This document shows, one piece after another, positions 63,497-64,000 of a stretch of 64,000 nt of DNA (the first letter of the stretch is position 1; every line of letters starts with the position of its first letter). The stretch lies in assembly GCA_036365515.1 (NCBI GenBank), contig CM070874.1:41043083-41107082 (forward strand), read 5' to 3'. The position numbers and the translations under genes are program-made. The stretch comes from Torymus aiolomorphi. Its lineage: Eukaryota; Arthropoda; Insecta; Hymenoptera; Torymidae. The notes beneath the pieces were generated by a model. It saw only the letters and a list, made by a program, of their open reading frames with translations, made no database searches and was not told the origin of the DNA.

Positions 63497-63849
63497 ATGG
63501 ACCAAGAAGTAGCGAGTCTGCGAGCAAGGCTCGCAAGATATCATAAAAAGCTGGAACGTTATCGCGCCAGTGCGGTTGAGGCCAAGGAGATGATTCGACG
63601 CTTAAAGTCGAAAATAAAGCGCCTCGATCAGCAGCAACGGACTCAAGACCACCACCACCACCATCCAATATCGCCAGCGTCAACTGCAACGTGTGCGGAA
63701 TTATGTTCCGCATTCTCAAGAGTGACCCAGAGGGCCGGTCATGGGAGCAGTGCTGGCACTGCAAAAACTTTAGATGCGGTGCCTGCCGCGAAAGCACGTG
63801 TAAGTGCCTTATAGGAATAGACACACCTGGATCGCCTAGCGTCGGATAG
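63497..63849 (+). pseudogene. Coiled-coil protein with Cys-rich finger, frame change inside
   Basis: From ATG 63497 (MDQEVASLRARLARYHKKLE) a clear coiled coil runs to about 63640. In another frame, open from 63580 to the TAG at 63847, a Cys-rich module follows: CNVCG, then CWHCKNFRCGACRES and CKC. The two frames overlap in a CAC-repeat stretch (63651-63664), where a repeat-length change or an intron would join them. The spacing resembles FYVE-related or RING-like fingers. No exact family recognised. Confidence 0.5.
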
Positions 63850-64000
63850 ATTGAAGTATCGGTGAAGGCAAGCAGCGGATGCACCATCAAAGGACGCACC
63901 AGCACCAGTAGCAGCAGCAGCAGCAGCAGCAGCAGCACCAGTGTAAAAACAATGTGCGAGTGTGGGAAGTAGACGCACATGAATGTACGCACCGTGACAA
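63850..64000. other. Window end, CAG-type microsatellite
   Basis: Contains a GCAGCAGCAGCAG run at 63913-63937 and no gene. Confidence 0.6.

Noticed and set aside
63378..63992. 204-residue minus-strand frame at the window end
   Set aside because: Leu-rich start from the CAG microsatellite; the plus strand has the coiled-coil and Cys-finger coding signal.

Overview
This window is a eukaryotic, almost certainly arthropod, genome segment. An ant-like hymenopteran is my guess, but nothing here fixes the species. I see no convincing ordinary host gene. Nearly all of the window is layered mobile elements, tandem repeats and one large integrated virus-like element. Arguments for an arthropod are two R1-clade retrotransposons, the piggyBac/Helitron/Penelope/Transib/CACTA/Polinton mix, small GT-AG introns of about 70-90 nt, and a TATA plus TCAGT initiator pair.

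Layout. 1-2731: satellite units of about 465 bp in two opposite-facing arrays; each full unit carries a well-formed hammerhead ribozyme. 3067-6725: a piggyBac element with TTAA duplications, about 590-bp terminal inverted repeats and a broken transposase. 7371-12793: a full-length R1-clade non-LTR retrotransposon with a 14-bp target duplication, poly(A) and a disabled ORF2. About 15.7-20.6 kb: a decayed Helitron with a canonical hairpin-CTAG end, abutting a Penelope-like GIY-YIG fragment (20.6-21.3 kb). 21.6-22.5 kb: an unexplained GC-rich block.

23519-41186 is the most interesting unit: a 17.7-kb Transib/RAG1-like transposon inserted into a second R1-like element. Flanking R1 pieces lie at 23222-23518 and 41187-43801. 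Its ends read like recombination signal sequences (heptamer CACAGTG, 22-bp spacer, nonamer ACAAAAATC). It has about 910-bp terminal repeats, a 5-bp GC-rich target duplication and minus-strand exons of a RAG1/Transib-type transposase. Nested in it are a CACTA (TNP2-type) transposon at 27661-32718, a TA-flanked MITE that itself carries another insertion, a TTAA-flanked piggyBac MITE, palindromes and several tandem arrays.

43.8-46.7 kb is repeat-only: about 238-bp tandem units, a palindrome and CCCA/AG simple repeats. From 46.8 kb there is a tiny gene ending in a replication-dependent histone-type RNA stem-loop. A Polinton/Maverick (adintovirus-like) element follows at about 47.2-62.2 kb, with all recognisable genes on the minus strand: protein-primed DNA polymerase B with a spliced acidic leader, FtsK/HerA-type packaging ATPase, a small basic protein, a conserved Polinton protein, retroviral-type integrase with a chromodomain, penton-like minor capsid protein, a basic pVI-like protein, double-jelly-roll major capsid protein, a VIDIQGF protein and an adenain-like protease. 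Major capsid, protease, ATPase and VIDIQGF frames are intact; polymerase, penton, core and pVI-like genes carry frameshifts, so this copy is probably a relic. A divergent plus-strand gene with a coiled coil and Cys-rich finger closes the window.
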